Notes under the pieces: generated by a model
The model's input: the letters and a program-made list of their open reading frames with translations, nothing else
What the model was told of the DNA's origin: nothing
The model's database searches: none
Position numbers and translations under genes: made by a program
Shown: piece after piece, positions 55,880-63,661 of the stretch
How positions within the stretch are numbered: the stretch's first letter is position 1
How the letters are laid out: each line of letters starts with the position of its first letter
Assembly (NCBI RefSeq): GCF_028475105.1
Contig: NZ_CP116936.1
Location: forward strand, 1,798,001 to 1,862,000
Reading direction: 5' to 3'
DNA length: 64,000 bases
DNA from: Micromonospora sp. LH3U1
GTDB taxonomy: Bacteria; Actinomycetota; Actinomycetes; Mycobacteriales; Micromonosporaceae

Positions 55880-57241
55880 ATGAAGACTCGACTCTCCGCC
55901 GCCGGCGCGACCCTGCTCGCGTTGCTCGTCGCCGTGCTGGCGTTCGGCCAGCCGGCGCACGCCGCGGCAGGTTTCTCCGTCGCGGGCGGCAAGTTGTACG
56001 ACGCCAACGGCACCGAATTCATCATGCGCGGCGTCAACCACGCGCACACCTGGTACCCGCAGCAGACCAGCTCGTTCGCCGACGTCAAGGCGCTCGGCGC
56101 GAACACCGTGCGGGTGGTGCTCTCCAGCGGCGACCGGTGGACCCGCAACACCAACGCCGACGTCGCCAACGTCATCTCGCTCTGCAAGGCCAACCGGCTG
56201 ATCTGCGTGCTGGAGGTGCACGACACCACCGGGTACGGCGAGCAGAGCGGAGCGATCACCCTCGCCCGCGCCGTCGACTACTGGCTCAGCCTCGCCGACG
56301 TCCTCGCCGGCCAGGAAAGATACGTCATCGTCAACATCGGCAACGAGCCGTACGGCAACCAGAACTACGCCTCCTGGGCCACCGACAACGCCAACGCGAT
56401 CAAGCGCCTGCGCACCGGCGGGCTGACCCACACCATCATGGTGGACGCGCCGAACTGGGGGCAGGACTGGTCGTTCACCATGCGCGACAACGCCGCGTCG
56501 GTCTTCGCCGCCGACCCGGCACGCAACACCGTCTTCTCCATCCACATGTACGGGGTGTTCGACACCGCGGCGGAGATCAGCGACTACCTGGGCCGATTCC
56601 GCGCCGCCGGGCTGCCCATCGTGGTCGGTGAGTTCGGCTTCAACCACTCCGACGGGGACCCGGACGAGGACACCATCCTCGCGTACAGCCAGGCGAACGG
56701 GATCGGCTGGCTGGGCTGGTCATGGAGCGGCAACGGCGGTGGCGTGGAGTATCTGGACCTCGCCACCGCCTTCAACCCCGCCAACCTGACCACCTGGGGC
56801 CAGCGGCTCTTCAACGGCGCCAACGGCATCCGACAGACCGCCCGGCAGGCCAGCGTCTTCGACAGCATCCCCCCGCCGACCACGCCCCCGCCCACGACGC
56901 CCCCGCCCACCACCCCGCCACCGACCACGCCCCCGCCGTCTGGTGGGTGCACCGCGACGTACACGATCGTCAACTCGTGGCAGGGCGGCTTCCAGGGTGA
57001 AGTGCGGGTGACCGCCGGCGCCAGAGCGATCACCGGCTGGACCACCGGGTGGACCCTCTCCAACGGTCAGAGTGTCACCCAGTCCTGGAATGTGGCCCTC
57101 ACCAGCAGCGGAAACACGGTGACCGCGCGCAACGTGGACTACAACGGACGGCTGGCCGCCGGTGCCAGCACCAGCTTCGGCTTCATCGGCAGTTGGAACG
57201 GCACCAACGTCACGCCGGCGGTGAGCTGCACGGCGAGCTGA
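55880..57241 (+). CDS. secreted beta-mannanase: GH5 (subfamily 8-like)-CBM2
   Basis: A 453-residue protein from ATG 55880 (AGGAAGG upstream). Signal peptide 1-31 (LLALLVAVLAFGQPAHAA). The GH5 domain (about 32-335) has the mannanase phrases KLYDANGTEFIMRGVNHAHT and VRVVLSSGDRW, the acid/base Glu in IVNIGNEPYGN and the nucleophile Glu in IVVGEFGFNHSD. A (PPTTP)n linker (about 340-362) leads to a CBM2 (CTATYTIVNSWQGGFQGEVR ... GWTLSNGQSVTQSW). It cuts the backbone of mannan or galactomannan outside the cell. A LacI-type palindrome over its promoter suggests induction by manno- or galacto-oligosaccharides. Confidence 0.94.
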   Translation: MKTRLSAAGATLLALLVAVLAFGQPAHAAAGFSVAGGKLYDANGTEFIMRGVNHAHTWYPQQTSSFADVKALGANTVRVVLSSGDRWTRNTNADVANVISLCKANRLICVLEVHDTTGYGEQSGAITLARAVDYWLSLADVLAGQERYVIVNIGNEPYGNQNYASWATDNANAIKRLRTGGLTHTIMVDAPNWGQDWSFTMRDNAASVFAADPARNTVFSIHMYGVFDTAAEISDYLGRFRAAGLPIVVGEFGFNHSDGDPDEDTILAYSQANGIGWLGWSWSGNGGGVEYLDLATAFNPANLTTWGQRLFNGANGIRQTARQASVFDSIPPPTTPPPTTPPPTTPPPTTPPPSGGCTATYTIVNSWQGGFQGEVRVTAGARAITGWTTGWTLSNGQSVTQSWNVALTSSGNTVTARNVDYNGRLAAGASTSFGFIGSWNGTNVTPAVSCTAS

Positions 57242-57249
57242 CTACCGGA

Positions 57250-57284
57250 CCGGTGGTCGGGTCCGCGATGGACCCGGCCACCGG
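57250..57284. terminator. terminator between mannanase and SMR genes
   Basis: CCGGTGGTCGGGTCC pairs with GGACCCGGCCACCGG (one G-T pair) around GCGAT, 9 bp after the mannanase stop, between convergent genes. Confidence 0.8.
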
Positions 57285-57296
57285 AACCCATCCTGG

Positions 57297-57617
57297 TCAG
57301 TGCTCCCCGGCCAGGTTGACGATGGCCACCCCAGCGATGATCAACGCGATGCCGGTGAGCTTGGCCAGCCCGACCGGCTCGCCCAGGAACGCCGCCCCGA
57401 TCGCCACGATGGTGGCGGTGCCCAGGCCCGACCAGAGGGCGTACGCGACGCCCACCGGGATCTCCTTGACGGCCTGGGCCAACAGAAGAAACGCGACCAG
57501 GTAACCGGCGATGCAACCCAGCGTCGGCCAGAGGCGGCTGAACCCGGCAGTGCTCTTGAGCAGACTGGTCGCCAACACCTCGGCAAGGATGGCAATCCCC
57601 AGCAGTACATACGCCAT
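57297..57617 (-). CDS. small multidrug resistance (SMR) family transporter
   Basis: A 106-residue four-helix protein; ATG 57617 (MAYVLLGIAILAEVLATSLL) is chosen over ATG 57635. The membrane-embedded Glu of helix 1 (AILAEVLATSLLK), the Trp/Gly loop FSRLWPTLGCIAGYLVAFL and IPVGVAYALWSGLGTATIVA in helix 3 match EmrE/QacE-type proton-coupled exporters of cationic drugs and quaternary amines rather than the guanidinium exporters. It works as a dimer. It is a single gene. Confidence 0.92.
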   Translation of the reverse strand: MAYVLLGIAILAEVLATSLLKSTAGFSRLWPTLGCIAGYLVAFLLLAQAVKEIPVGVAYALWSGLGTATIVAIGAAFLGEPVGLAKLTGIALIIAGVAIVNLAGEH

Positions 57618-57670
57618 GCGGTACTCAGTCCTCATCGCCCAACGGGAAACTCGTCGCTCGTCAGGCTAGC

Positions 57671-57710
57671 GCCGCCGCCCGCCGCCGCCCGCCGCCGCCC
57701 GCCGCCGCCC
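57671..57710. repeat. four tandem copies of GCCGCCGCCC
   Basis: An exact 10-bp unit is repeated four times, followed by GCCGGCG. It is low-complexity DNA in the SMR promoter side, prone to slippage. Confidence 0.9.
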
Positions 57711-57732
57711 GCCGGCGTGGTCCGGCTCCAGT

Positions 57733-57802
57733 CCTCGTCGATCTAGGGCGTATCGCTGCTAGTGGATCTCGAACCACGACGATATGCCCTAGATCGACGA
57801 GG
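57733..57802. repeat. 23-bp inverted repeat CTCGTCGATCTAGGGC
   Basis: Arms 57733-57755 and 57780-57802 differ at one position; the 24-nt loop contains a GTGG/CCAC inner stem. It lies about 90 bp after the sigma-factor stop and may act as terminator, though its even AT/GC content and exactness look like a dispersed palindromic element. Confidence 0.75.
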
Positions 57803-57810
57803 GTGGGTGG

Positions 57811-57840
57811 GTGGCGTGGCGTGGCGTGGCGTGGCGTGGT
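57811..57840. repeat. six tandem copies of GTGGC
   Basis: Five exact copies plus GTGGT, preceded by GGTGGGTGG and followed by GCGCGCGCG. A simple repeat next to the inverted repeat above. Confidence 0.9.
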
Positions 57841-57892
57841 GCGCGCGCGTTGGGAGGTCCAGATGTTGTCCAATCGGCCGTGCTGGGCACGG

Positions 57893-59104
57893 TTATGGAA
57901 GGTGGCCTAGTTGGGCGGCCCTCATGGTGAGGTAGCGCTGCTCGGGAAGGCTGCTCGTCCGCTGGGCTGCGACTCGGTAGTCGGCGATCGCACGGGCAGT
58001 GTCACCGGCCATTTCGTGCAGGTGCGCGCGGGCGGCGGGTAGCCGGTGGTGTCCCGCCAGTCGGGGGTCGTCGGCCAGTGCGTCGAGGGCGGCGAGGCCG
58101 GCCGTCGGGCCGTACACCATGGCGGTTGCCACGGCTCGGTTGAGAGCCATCACCGGGCTGCCAGCGAGCCGTTCCAACACCCCGTAGAGCGCCAGGATCT
58201 GCGGCCAGTCGGTCTCACCGGTGCTGGGCGCCTCGTCGTGCAGGGCGGCGATGGCGGCCTGCACCTGGTAGGGACCGATCGGCCCACGCGGCAGCGCCCG
58301 GGTGACCAGTGCGACGCCCTCGGCGATCGCCGCCGCGTCCCAGCGGCTGCGGTCCTGATCGGCCAGTGTGATCAGCTCGCCAGAGGGCCCGGTCCGCGCC
58401 GGGCCGCGCGCCTCGGTGAGCAGCATCAACGCCAGCAGTCCGGCCGATTCGCTGTCGTCGGGCAGCAGCGTGTGTAGCGCGCGGGTCAGCCGGATCGCCT
58501 CCGCCGCGAGGTCGATCCGGCGCAGGTCCGGGCCGGCGGTGCTGGTGTGCCCCTCGGTGAAGACCAGGTAGAGCACCTGCCGGACGGCCGTCAACCGGTC
58601 GGCCCGCTCCGCCGGCTCGGGCATCCGGAACGGCAGCCCGGATGCGCGGATGCGGTGCTTGGCCCGGCTGATCCGCTGTGCCATGGTCGCCTCGGGCACC
58701 AGGAACGCGCGGGCGATCTCGGCGGTGCTCAGCCCGCCGACGGCGCGCAGGGTCAGCGCCACGGCCGACGTCGGGGCGAGCGCCGGGTGGCAGCAGAGCA
58801 TCAGCAGGACCAGGGTGTCGTCCCGCTCGGCGGTCAACTCCTCGTCCGCGGCCGGTGCGTGCTGTCGGTCGTCCGGGTCCCGGCGGGCGACCAGGTCCTC
58901 CCTGCGGCGTCGGGCCTGCTCGCCGCGAATCAACTCGATCATCCGGCGGTAACCGACCTGGATCAGCCAGCCGCGTGGGTTTGCCGGTAGCCCGTCGACC
59001 GGCCACTGGCTGACGGCGGCCAGCAGCGCCTCCTGCACCGCGTCCTCGGCGGTGGCGAAGTCACCGAAACGACGGGCGAGCACGCCGAGGACCTGCGGCG
59101 CCAA
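57893..59104 (-). CDS. ECF42-type RNA polymerase sigma factor
   Basis: About 403 residues. Region 2 (ARRFGDFATAEDAVQEALLA, PRGWLIQVGYRRMIELIRGE) and region 4 (LTLRAVGGLSTAEIARAFLV, PEATMAQRISRAKHRI) are followed by a long C-terminal helical extension (VLYLVFTEGHTST ... RAHLHEMAGDTARAIADYRV) typical of the ECF42 group. TTG 59104 is a workable start, but the family usually has about 13 more residues (TDPRIEDLLREL), which would begin at an in-frame CTG at 59143. The partner YciI/DGPF gene lies just upstream, as expected; no anti-sigma gene is present. Confidence 0.88.
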   Translation of the reverse strand: MAPQVLGVLARRFGDFATAEDAVQEALLAAVSQWPVDGLPANPRGWLIQVGYRRMIELIRGEQARRRREDLVARRDPDDRQHAPAADEELTAERDDTLVLLMLCCHPALAPTSAVALTLRAVGGLSTAEIARAFLVPEATMAQRISRAKHRIRASGLPFRMPEPAERADRLTAVRQVLYLVFTEGHTSTAGPDLRRIDLAAEAIRLTRALHTLLPDDSESAGLLALMLLTEARGPARTGPSGELITLADQDRSRWDAAAIAEGVALVTRALPRGPIGPYQVQAAIAALHDEAPSTGETDWPQILALYGVLERLAGSPVMALNRAVATAMVYGPTAGLAALDALADDPRLAGHHRLPAARAHLHEMAGDTARAIADYRVAAQRTSSLPEQRYLTMRAAQLGHLP

Positions 59105-59146
59105 CTCGCGCAGCAGGTCCTCGATGCGGGGATCGGTGGTCAGCCC

Positions 59147-59530
59147 TCACAGCTCCTGGGGTGGTGCGGACATCACCGGGTGCACCTCGATCGGCATGTT
59201 CAGCGGCCGGCCGCCGGGGCCGGGTGCGGTGGAGATGTACGCGGCCAGCTCCACCGCCCGCTGCGGGCTGTCGCAGTCGACGATCCAGAAGCCGGCGAGG
59301 AACTCCTTCGTCTCGGCGAATGGCCCCTCGGTGACCACCGGCGTCCCGCCCTCACCGGCGCGGACGATCCGGGCCTGCTGTGGGCCGCCGAGGCCCTGCC
59401 CGTCGACCCACTCCCCGGCGGCGGTGAGCTTGCTGTTGACCTCGCCCATGAACGCGATGTGCGCCTGGACCTCCTGCGGGGTCCAGGTGTCGAGGCCCGG
59501 GAAGTCGGTCCCGGCGGCGCTGAACTGCAT
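59147..59530 (-). CDS. YciI/DGPF family protein, partner of ECF42, start region frameshifted
   Basis: 127 residues from ATG 59530 (MQFSAAGTDFPGLDTW). Family phrases are GEVNSKLTAAGEWVDGQGLG, VTEGPFAETKEFLAGFWIVD (the DGPF-like core) and a closing EVHPVMS. A much better start, ATG 59547 with GAGGAG 7 nt upstream, opens as MKYI and then stops: one missing base between 59531 and 59540 puts it out of frame, whereas the usual N terminus is MKYMLLMQF. The protein may thus start internally, or the deletion is a sequence error. DGPF proteins accompany ECF42 sigma factors and may modulate them. Confidence 0.82.
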   Translation of the reverse strand: MQFSAAGTDFPGLDTWTPQEVQAHIAFMGEVNSKLTAAGEWVDGQGLGGPQQARIVRAGEGGTPVVTEGPFAETKEFLAGFWIVDCDSPQRAVELAAYISTAPGPGGRPLNMPIEVHPVMSAPPQEL

Positions 59531-59640
59531 CAGCAGATGTACTTCATGGTTCGCTCCTCACGCCTGCGCACCCTCGTCGGTGCTCTCACCCTGAGGTAGA
59601 AGCAGGCGGCACCGTTCTCGACACTCCGACCGAAGAATTC

Positions 59641-61776
59641 TTAGCCGACCTCGGTGACCTCCAGCACCAGGCTCTGCTCCGGGTGCAGCGCGGGCAGTTG
59701 CACACCCACCCGGGCCAACGCCGCTCCGCTGAGCGTGACACCGCTCGCCAGCCAGGGCGGCGCGGAGCGGTCGATGGTCGCCGGGGGCGGTACGTCCGAC
59801 ACCGGCCGCACCCGGTAACGCCGGTTCAGGTCGAGGCCGGGAAGCCGTACCGCGCCCGGGGTCTGCGTCACCGAGGTGGCCAGCCGTGCCACCGCGTACA
59901 CCGCCCGGGTGTGGTCGTGATCGACCACGCCGTGCGCCCAGACGGCCGGGTCCGGGTGGTCGACCCGGACCACCCGGCCAGCGTGCAGCAGTGAGCGCAG
60001 CCGCTTGTGCAGTGCCACCCAGGCGGCCAGTTCGGTCTGCTCGGCAGCGCTGATCGACGCGATGTCCCACTCGATGCCGTGGTGGCCGAAGAGCGCGGTC
60101 GCGGCCCGGAAGCCCAGGTCGTGCACCCGGTTGGTGGTGTGCGAGCGTTCCGGGCCGACGTGCGTGCCGACCAGCTCAGGTGGCAGCAGCAACCCGGTCC
60201 AGCGCTGAATGCTGAGCCGTTCCAGGGCGTCGTTGCAGTCGCTGGCCCAGACCCGGTCGGTGCGGGCCAGGATGGCCAGGTCCACCCGGGCGCCGCCCGA
60301 CGAACAACTCTCGATCTCCACGCCGGGGTGCCGGCGGCGCAGCTCGTCGAGGAGCCGGTAGACCGCGAGGGTCTGCCCGTGCACTCCGGGGCGGCCGTGA
60401 TGCCCGGCCTCGGTGAGGTCCCGGTTGTGGTCCCACTTGAGGTACCTGATGCCGGGATGGTCGGTGAGCAGTGCGTCGAGGCGTTCCAGCAGGTAGTCGT
60501 ACGCCTCCGGGCGGCCCAGGTCGAGTACCTGCTGGTTGCGCCAGGCCGGCGGCAGCCGCCCCGGTACGGCCAGCAGCCAGTCGGGGTGCACGCGGAACAG
60601 GTCGGAGTCGGGGTTGACCATCTCCGGCTCGACCCACAGGCCGAACTCCAGGCCCCGACCGGTCACGTGGTCGATCAGCGGATGCAGGCCGTCGGGCCAC
60701 ACGCCCTCGTCGACGTACCAGTCGCCGAGCCCGGCGGTGTCGTCGCGCCGGCCCCGGAACCAGCCGTCGTCGAGCACGAACCGTTCCACACCGATCTGCG
60801 CGGCCCGGTCGGCGAGCGCCCGCAGCCGGTCCAGGTCGTGGTCGAAGTAGACCGCCTCCCAGACGTTGAGGGTCACCGGGCGGGGGGAGCGCGGGTGCCC
60901 GGGCCGGGCCCGCAGATGCGTGTGCAGCACGTCGCTGAGCCCGTCGAGCCCGGTGTCGGACCAGACCGCGTAGAGCAGGGGAGTCTCGTACGACTCGCCG
61001 TGACCGAGCCGGATCTCGCCCGGGGCCAGCAACTCGCCGCCGCCGAGGGTCGACTCGCCGGTGGGCCGACGCTCGGCGAAGGTGACATGGTCGCCGCTCC
61101 ACGCGGTGTGCACCGCCCAGACCTCGCCGTGGCCGAAGCCGAACCCGGCGGTGCCCGCCACCAGCAGCAGGGTGGCGTCGTGCCCGGTACGCCCGTGCCG
61201 GCCCTCGCGGACCCAACTGCCCTGCTGCCATGGATGCCGCTGCGGGGACCGTTCCCGGCACCACCGGCCGGTCAGGTCGAGCAACTCGGTGGCGACCGCC
61301 GGCACCGGCAGCACCGGGGTCAACTCCCGCAGCTCGTATTCGCCGTCGCCGTCGTTGCGCAGCCGGTGGCGGATGGTCAGCAGGCCGTGTGGGTCCAGCG
61401 CGATCTCGATGGTCAGGGCCAGACCGGCGGCCGGGTCCGACGCCCGCACGGTCACCCGTGCCGCGCCCGGGTCGATGTCGTCCACGTCGAGTCCGTCGAG
61501 GCGGAAAGAAGTGGACCAGTCCCGGCCGTCGCGGTGCCCGGCCAGGCCCGGCCGGCCGCTCCAGCCGGCGCTCGGCTCCGGCAGCAGCGACAACACGGTG
61601 GGCTCGTCGAAGCTGCTCGGCACCACCGGCGGTACGGTCGCGTCCGCGAGCTGGCGCAGGCCCTCGTCGTCGAGGTCGCCGACGTCGCCGCCCCAATGCA
61701 CGACCCGGGGCAGCCCCGGGCCGCCCGCGTCGAGCACCAGACTGGTCCGCGCGCGGCGCAGGTGCAGGATGGTCAT
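59641..61776 (-). CDS. GH36 alpha-galactosidase
   Basis: A 711-residue cytoplasmic enzyme from ATG 61776, overlapping the permease stop as ATGA. The GH36 domains are seen: N-terminal beta-sandwich (1-270), barrel with NVWEAVYFDHDLDRLRALAD, VLDDGWFRGRRDDTAGLGDW, the nucleophile Asp in YLKWDHNRDLTEAGH, ESCSSGGARVDLAIL and the acid/base Asp in VWASDCNDALERLSIQRWTG, then the C-terminal sheet. It removes alpha-1,6-galactose from imported melibiose-, raffinose- or galactomannan-derived sugars. It is last in the sugar ABC operon. Confidence 0.95.
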   Translation of the reverse strand: MTILHLRRARTSLVLDAGGPGLPRVVHWGGDVGDLDDEGLRQLADATVPPVVPSSFDEPTVLSLLPEPSAGWSGRPGLAGHRDGRDWSTSFRLDGLDVDDIDPGAARVTVRASDPAAGLALTIEIALDPHGLLTIRHRLRNDGDGEYELRELTPVLPVPAVATELLDLTGRWCRERSPQRHPWQQGSWVREGRHGRTGHDATLLLVAGTAGFGFGHGEVWAVHTAWSGDHVTFAERRPTGESTLGGGELLAPGEIRLGHGESYETPLLYAVWSDTGLDGLSDVLHTHLRARPGHPRSPRPVTLNVWEAVYFDHDLDRLRALADRAAQIGVERFVLDDGWFRGRRDDTAGLGDWYVDEGVWPDGLHPLIDHVTGRGLEFGLWVEPEMVNPDSDLFRVHPDWLLAVPGRLPPAWRNQQVLDLGRPEAYDYLLERLDALLTDHPGIRYLKWDHNRDLTEAGHHGRPGVHGQTLAVYRLLDELRRRHPGVEIESCSSGGARVDLAILARTDRVWASDCNDALERLSIQRWTGLLLPPELVGTHVGPERSHTTNRVHDLGFRAATALFGHHGIEWDIASISAAEQTELAAWVALHKRLRSLLHAGRVVRVDHPDPAVWAHGVVDHDHTRAVYAVARLATSVTQTPGAVRLPGLDLNRRYRVRPVSDVPPPATIDRSAPPWLASGVTLSGAALARVGVQLPALHPEQSLVLEVTEVG

Positions 61777-62687
61777 CCCTTTGAGGCTCCCAAGGTCAGG
61801 CCCCGGACGAAGTGCCGCTGGAGCATAAAGAAGATCACCAGGGTGGGGATCGCGACGAGCACGCTGCCCGCCGAGACCAGGTTGTTGTCGGTGAAGAACT
61901 CGCCGCGCAGGTTGTTGAGCGAGCTGGTGACCGGGAACTTGTCGCCGGTACGCATCAGGACGGTGGCCCAGAAGAACTCGTTGTAGATCCAGGTCACCTC
62001 CAGGGTCGCCAATGCGGCCAGGGCCGGCCGGCACAGGGGCATGGTGACCTGCCAGTACTGTCGCCAGATGCTCGCCCCGTCGACCATCGCCGCCTCGTAC
62101 AGGTCGCGGGGCAGCGCCTTCATGTAGTTGCTGAGAACGAAGACGCAGAAACCACACTGGAAGGCGACATTGATCAGAATCAGGCCCCAGTAACTGTCGT
62201 AGAGCAACTCCGAGTCGCTCATGAACTCCGGCAACGGCACCTCGGTGAACAGCCGGAACAGCGGGATGAGCAGCGCCTGCTGGGGTAGCAGGTTGGCCGC
62301 GGTGAACACCCCGAGCAGCACGATGTTGAGCTTCCAGCTGAACCGCGCGATGACGAACGCCACGCACGAGGCGAGGAAGAGGGTCAACAGCACCGCCGGC
62401 ACGGTGATGTACACCGAGTTGAGGAAGTGTTGGCCGAACTCCGCCGTCTTCCAGGCGGTGACGTAGTTGTCGAAGGTCCAGCCGCCGAACGAGACGTAAC
62501 CGTTGGCGGCGGTGTAGTCGTACGAGCGCAGCGAGGTCAGCACCGCCCAGGCGATCGGGAAGAGCCAGACCAGCGCGACGACGATGAGGAAGCCGTGCAG
62601 CAGCACCCGCAGCGGGGTCAGCTTGCGGCGGCGCGGCTGCGCGTCGGGTCCGCCCTCGGGACGCCGGGTGGTGGTCGCGGTGCTCAT
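61773..62687 (-). CDS. carbohydrate ABC transporter permease (MalG type)
   Basis: A 304-residue protein from ATG 62687, overlapping the previous stop as ATGA. Six membrane helices; the EAA loop that contacts the ATPase is DLYEAAMVDGASIWRQYWQV. The N-terminal LLHGFLIVVALVWLFPIAWA and the C-terminal ending GASKG are typical. It forms the channel with the MalF-type partner; the ATPase is probably an MsiK-type shared protein encoded elsewhere, as none is in the operon here. Confidence 0.93.
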   Translation of the reverse strand: MSTATTTRRPEGGPDAQPRRRKLTPLRVLLHGFLIVVALVWLFPIAWAVLTSLRSYDYTAANGYVSFGGWTFDNYVTAWKTAEFGQHFLNSVYITVPAVLLTLFLASCVAFVIARFSWKLNIVLLGVFTAANLLPQQALLIPLFRLFTEVPLPEFMSDSELLYDSYWGLILINVAFQCGFCVFVLSNYMKALPRDLYEAAMVDGASIWRQYWQVTMPLCRPALAALATLEVTWIYNEFFWATVLMRTGDKFPVTSSLNNLRGEFFTDNNLVSAGSVLVAIPTLVIFFMLQRHFVRGLTLGASKG

Positions 62688-63640
62688 TCCCGGTTCTCCC
62701 TCATCACGGTCGCCAGGTAGATGGTGATGAAGACCAGCGAGACGATCAGCATGATCGTCGCCAGTGCCGAGCCGAACCCGATCCGGCTCGCCTCACCCAC
62801 CACGTTCTGGGTGACCAGCGCGGAGATCAGCTCCAAACCGTTGCGGCCCTTGTTGACGACCCAGACCAGGTCGAACGCACGCAGCGACTCGATCACCGTC
62901 ACCACGAGCACGATGATGTTGATCGGCCGTAGCACCGGGAACACCACCCGGAAGAAGGTCCGGCTCTCCGACGCGCCGTCGACCGCGGCGGCCTCCCGCA
63001 GTGACGGGTCGACGCCCTTCAGCCCGGCCAGGTAGAGCAGCATGATGTAGCCGACGTGCCGCCAACCGGAGGCGATCAGGACCGCCCAGATGTTGACGCT
63101 CGAGTCGCCGTACCAGTCGATGCTGCTGCCGAAGACGGCGTTGATCAGCCCTTGGTCGCGGGAGTAGAGCAGCTGCCAGACGAAGCCGATCAGCGCCAGC
63201 GAGAGCACCACCGGCAGGTAGAGCGCTGTCTGGTAGAAGCGGCCGCCGCGCAACTCCTTGTCGAGCAGGACGGCCAGGAACATGCCGAACGGGGTGGCGA
63301 CCACGAACAGCGCCGCCAGCCAGAGCAGGTTGTGCTGGATCGCCGGCACGAACGGCGGGTAGATGTTCACCACGTCGCTGTAGTTGCGGACGCCGACGAA
63401 CTCGATCTCGTTGATTGGGCCGATGCCGTCCCAGTTGGTGCCGGAGAGCAGCACGGTGGCCGCCGCCGGCAACCAGACCAACCCGGTGACGAGCAGCAGC
63501 GGAACGAGCACCATCAGCGTGATGACCACGCGGTCGGTGCGGGACAGGAGCCGTAGCCGCCGGCGACGACCACCCGTGGAGGTGGTCGAGGCCGGCGGCG
63601 GCACGGCGCGATCCGCTTGGATCAGGGGCAGGTCGGACAC
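62684..63640 (-). CDS. carbohydrate ABC transporter permease (MalF type)
   Basis: A 318-residue protein from GTG 63640. Six membrane helices, starting with VVITLMVLVPLLLVTGLVWL; the EAA loop is SLREAAAVDGASESRTFFRV. NLLWLAALFVVATPFGMFLA and FVWQLLYSRDQGLINAVFG belong to the periplasmic-side loop region of this class. It follows the binding-protein gene by 21 bp and is coupled to the MalG-type gene by a 4-bp overlap. Confidence 0.93.
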   Translation of the reverse strand: MSDLPLIQADRAVPPPASTTSTGGRRRRLRLLSRTDRVVITLMVLVPLLLVTGLVWLPAAATVLLSGTNWDGIGPINEIEFVGVRNYSDVVNIYPPFVPAIQHNLLWLAALFVVATPFGMFLAVLLDKELRGGRFYQTALYLPVVLSLALIGFVWQLLYSRDQGLINAVFGSSIDWYGDSSVNIWAVLIASGWRHVGYIMLLYLAGLKGVDPSLREAAAVDGASESRTFFRVVFPVLRPINIIVLVVTVIESLRAFDLVWVVNKGRNGLELISALVTQNVVGEASRIGFGSALATIMLIVSLVFITIYLATVMRENRE

Positions 63641-63661
63641 GATGTCCTTCCCCTTCCGCCG

